A stretch of DNA of 21,027 bases from a virus, in the IMG/VR virus record IMGVR_UViG_3300010885_055241, positions 1 through 21,027 of that record, one strand, 5' to 3'. The notes below the pieces were generated by a model. That model saw only the letters and a list, made by a program, of their open reading frames with translations, searched no databases and was not told the DNA's origin. The position numbers and the translations under genes were made by a program. This document shows, piece after piece, positions 20,569 through 21,027 of this stretch; the stretch's first letter is position 1; each line of letters opens with the position of its first letter.

Positions 20569-21027
20569 CTAGTAAGTTATTATTTTTTTAGCAGCAGCGT
20601 ATCCGCCAGGACACGATCTAGTATCGTCTTGTACATCAAAGACATCCGGGAAGCAGTTATTTATCATTGTTTGAATATCACCATGTGACCAACCGTAGTT
20701 AAACTCAGTTGCATATAATGTTATAAACGCATCGGGTGTAGTGCTTATACCAAGTAAACTGCTATATATAGCAGCTTCATTATTAGACAAAGTATAATTA
20801 CAAGGAGGTACACCGTATGGTAGAGATACAGGAGTCGTATCAAAACACGCTACATCACAACAAACTGTCGGAGTAGGAGTAGGTGTAGGCGTTGGTGTCG
20901 GTGTCGGAGTAGGTGTTGGTGTCGGCGTTGGTGTCGGTGTCGGAGTAGGTGTTGGTGTCGGCGTCGGAGTAGGCGTTGGAGTAGGCGTTGGAGTAGGCGT
21001 TGGAGTAGGCGTTGGAGTAGGCGTTGG
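20569..21027 (-). CDS. (Pro-Thr)n protein with Cys-containing C-terminal domain, 5' end outside window
   Basis: The minus-strand frame is open from the right edge to the stop at 20569. A TTG at 20788-20790 that could pass for a start is internal. The visible product is a (Pro-Thr)26-Pro tract running off the window (20869-21027), then a 99-residue C-terminal domain with six Cys (VCCDVACFD, PPCNYT, NNCFPD, RSCPGG). Its middle reads AAIYSSLLGISTTPDAFITLYATEFNYGWSHGDIQTMI and it ends AAAKKIITY. The domain is not recognised; paired cysteines could form disulfides outside the cell. The layout (stalk then compact head) matches the LamG adhesin at 18590-19576, and both are probably virion surface proteins. 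Upstream sequence is needed for the N-terminal anchor. Confidence 0.82.
   Translation of the reverse strand, partial: PTPTPTPTPTPTPTPTPTPTPTPTPTPTPTPTPTPTPTPTPTPTPTPTPTPTPTVCCDVACFDTTPVSLPYGVPPCNYTLSNNEAAIYSSLLGISTTPDAFITLYATEFNYGWSHGDIQTMINNCFPDVFDVQDDTRSCPGGYAAAKKIITY
20869..21027 (-). repeat. Tandem repeat encoding (Pro-Thr)26-Pro, continuing past the window
   Basis: 53 codons alternate Pro and Thr without a break. There is nested structure: two exact 36-bp units at 20890-20961, then five exact copies of a 12-mer (plus strand GGAGTAGGCGTT) from 20966 to 21025. The first 20 nt of the tract region (20867-20886) are identical to 19308-19327 in the other Pro-Thr gene. Confidence 0.95.

Noticed and set aside
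19304-21027. Repeated 12-mers as a CRISPR-like array
   Set aside because: Repeats are contiguous, have no spacers and encode in-frame Pro-Thr.

Overview
The window looks like part of a large tailed-phage (Caudoviricetes) genome, AT-rich and probably from an aquatic host; the host cannot be named from sequence alone. Grounds: densely packed genes with 1-25 nt overlaps; a phage-type sigma-70 relative; a monomeric class II ribonucleotide reductase; a SleB-type wall hydrolase and a holin-like peptide; a long run of virion appendage genes, one ending in an S74 autoprocessing chaperone domain; and T4-type late-promoter-like boxes (NATAAATA). There are no ribosomal genes, transposases, CRISPR arrays or tRNAs that I can see.

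Layout. 1-500: 3' end of a sigma factor (+) ending in a strong terminator shared with the convergent ribonucleotide reductase gene (-, 512-2635). 2636-4765: a patch of small genes on both strands (coiled-coil/membrane peptide, KOW-like small protein, two unknown small proteins, wall hydrolase), with two further hairpin terminators and several promoter-like boxes. 4766-19576: thirteen consecutive minus-strand genes, almost all abutting or overlapping. Read 5' to 3' they are a Pro-Thr/LamG adhesin, a small protein, a 1112-residue structural protein with a LamG-like end, a propeller-type structural protein, two fibre proteins sharing an N-terminal domain (one with S74), another appendage protein, a small protein, a PD-(D/E)XK nuclease, a dCMP deaminase, a small unknown, a GT60-type glycosyltransferase and a double GT32 glycosyltransferase. 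19646-20563: a second GT60-type enzyme on the plus strand. 20569 to the right edge: the 3' part of another minus-strand Pro-Thr repeat protein, cut by the window.

How the genes may work together. RNR and dCMP deaminase supply deoxynucleotides; the hydrolase and coiled-coil membrane peptide are a plausible lysis pair; the minus-strand block makes host-contact structures. The most interesting feature is that two homologues of polypeptide alpha-GlcNAc transferases (CAZy GT60, which in eukaryotes modify hydroxyproline or mucin-type threonine) and a two-headed GT32 enzyme are encoded with two virion-type proteins carrying perfect (Pro-Thr)n stalks. One GT60 gene lies exactly between the two stalk genes. 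I infer a candidate phage-encoded mucin-like O-glycosylation system for virion adhesins; this is a hypothesis, not shown by the sequence.

Most start codons lack a Shine-Dalgarno sequence, and several have an ATAAATA box 5-6 nt from the ATG, close enough that T4-style late transcription would give leaderless messages.
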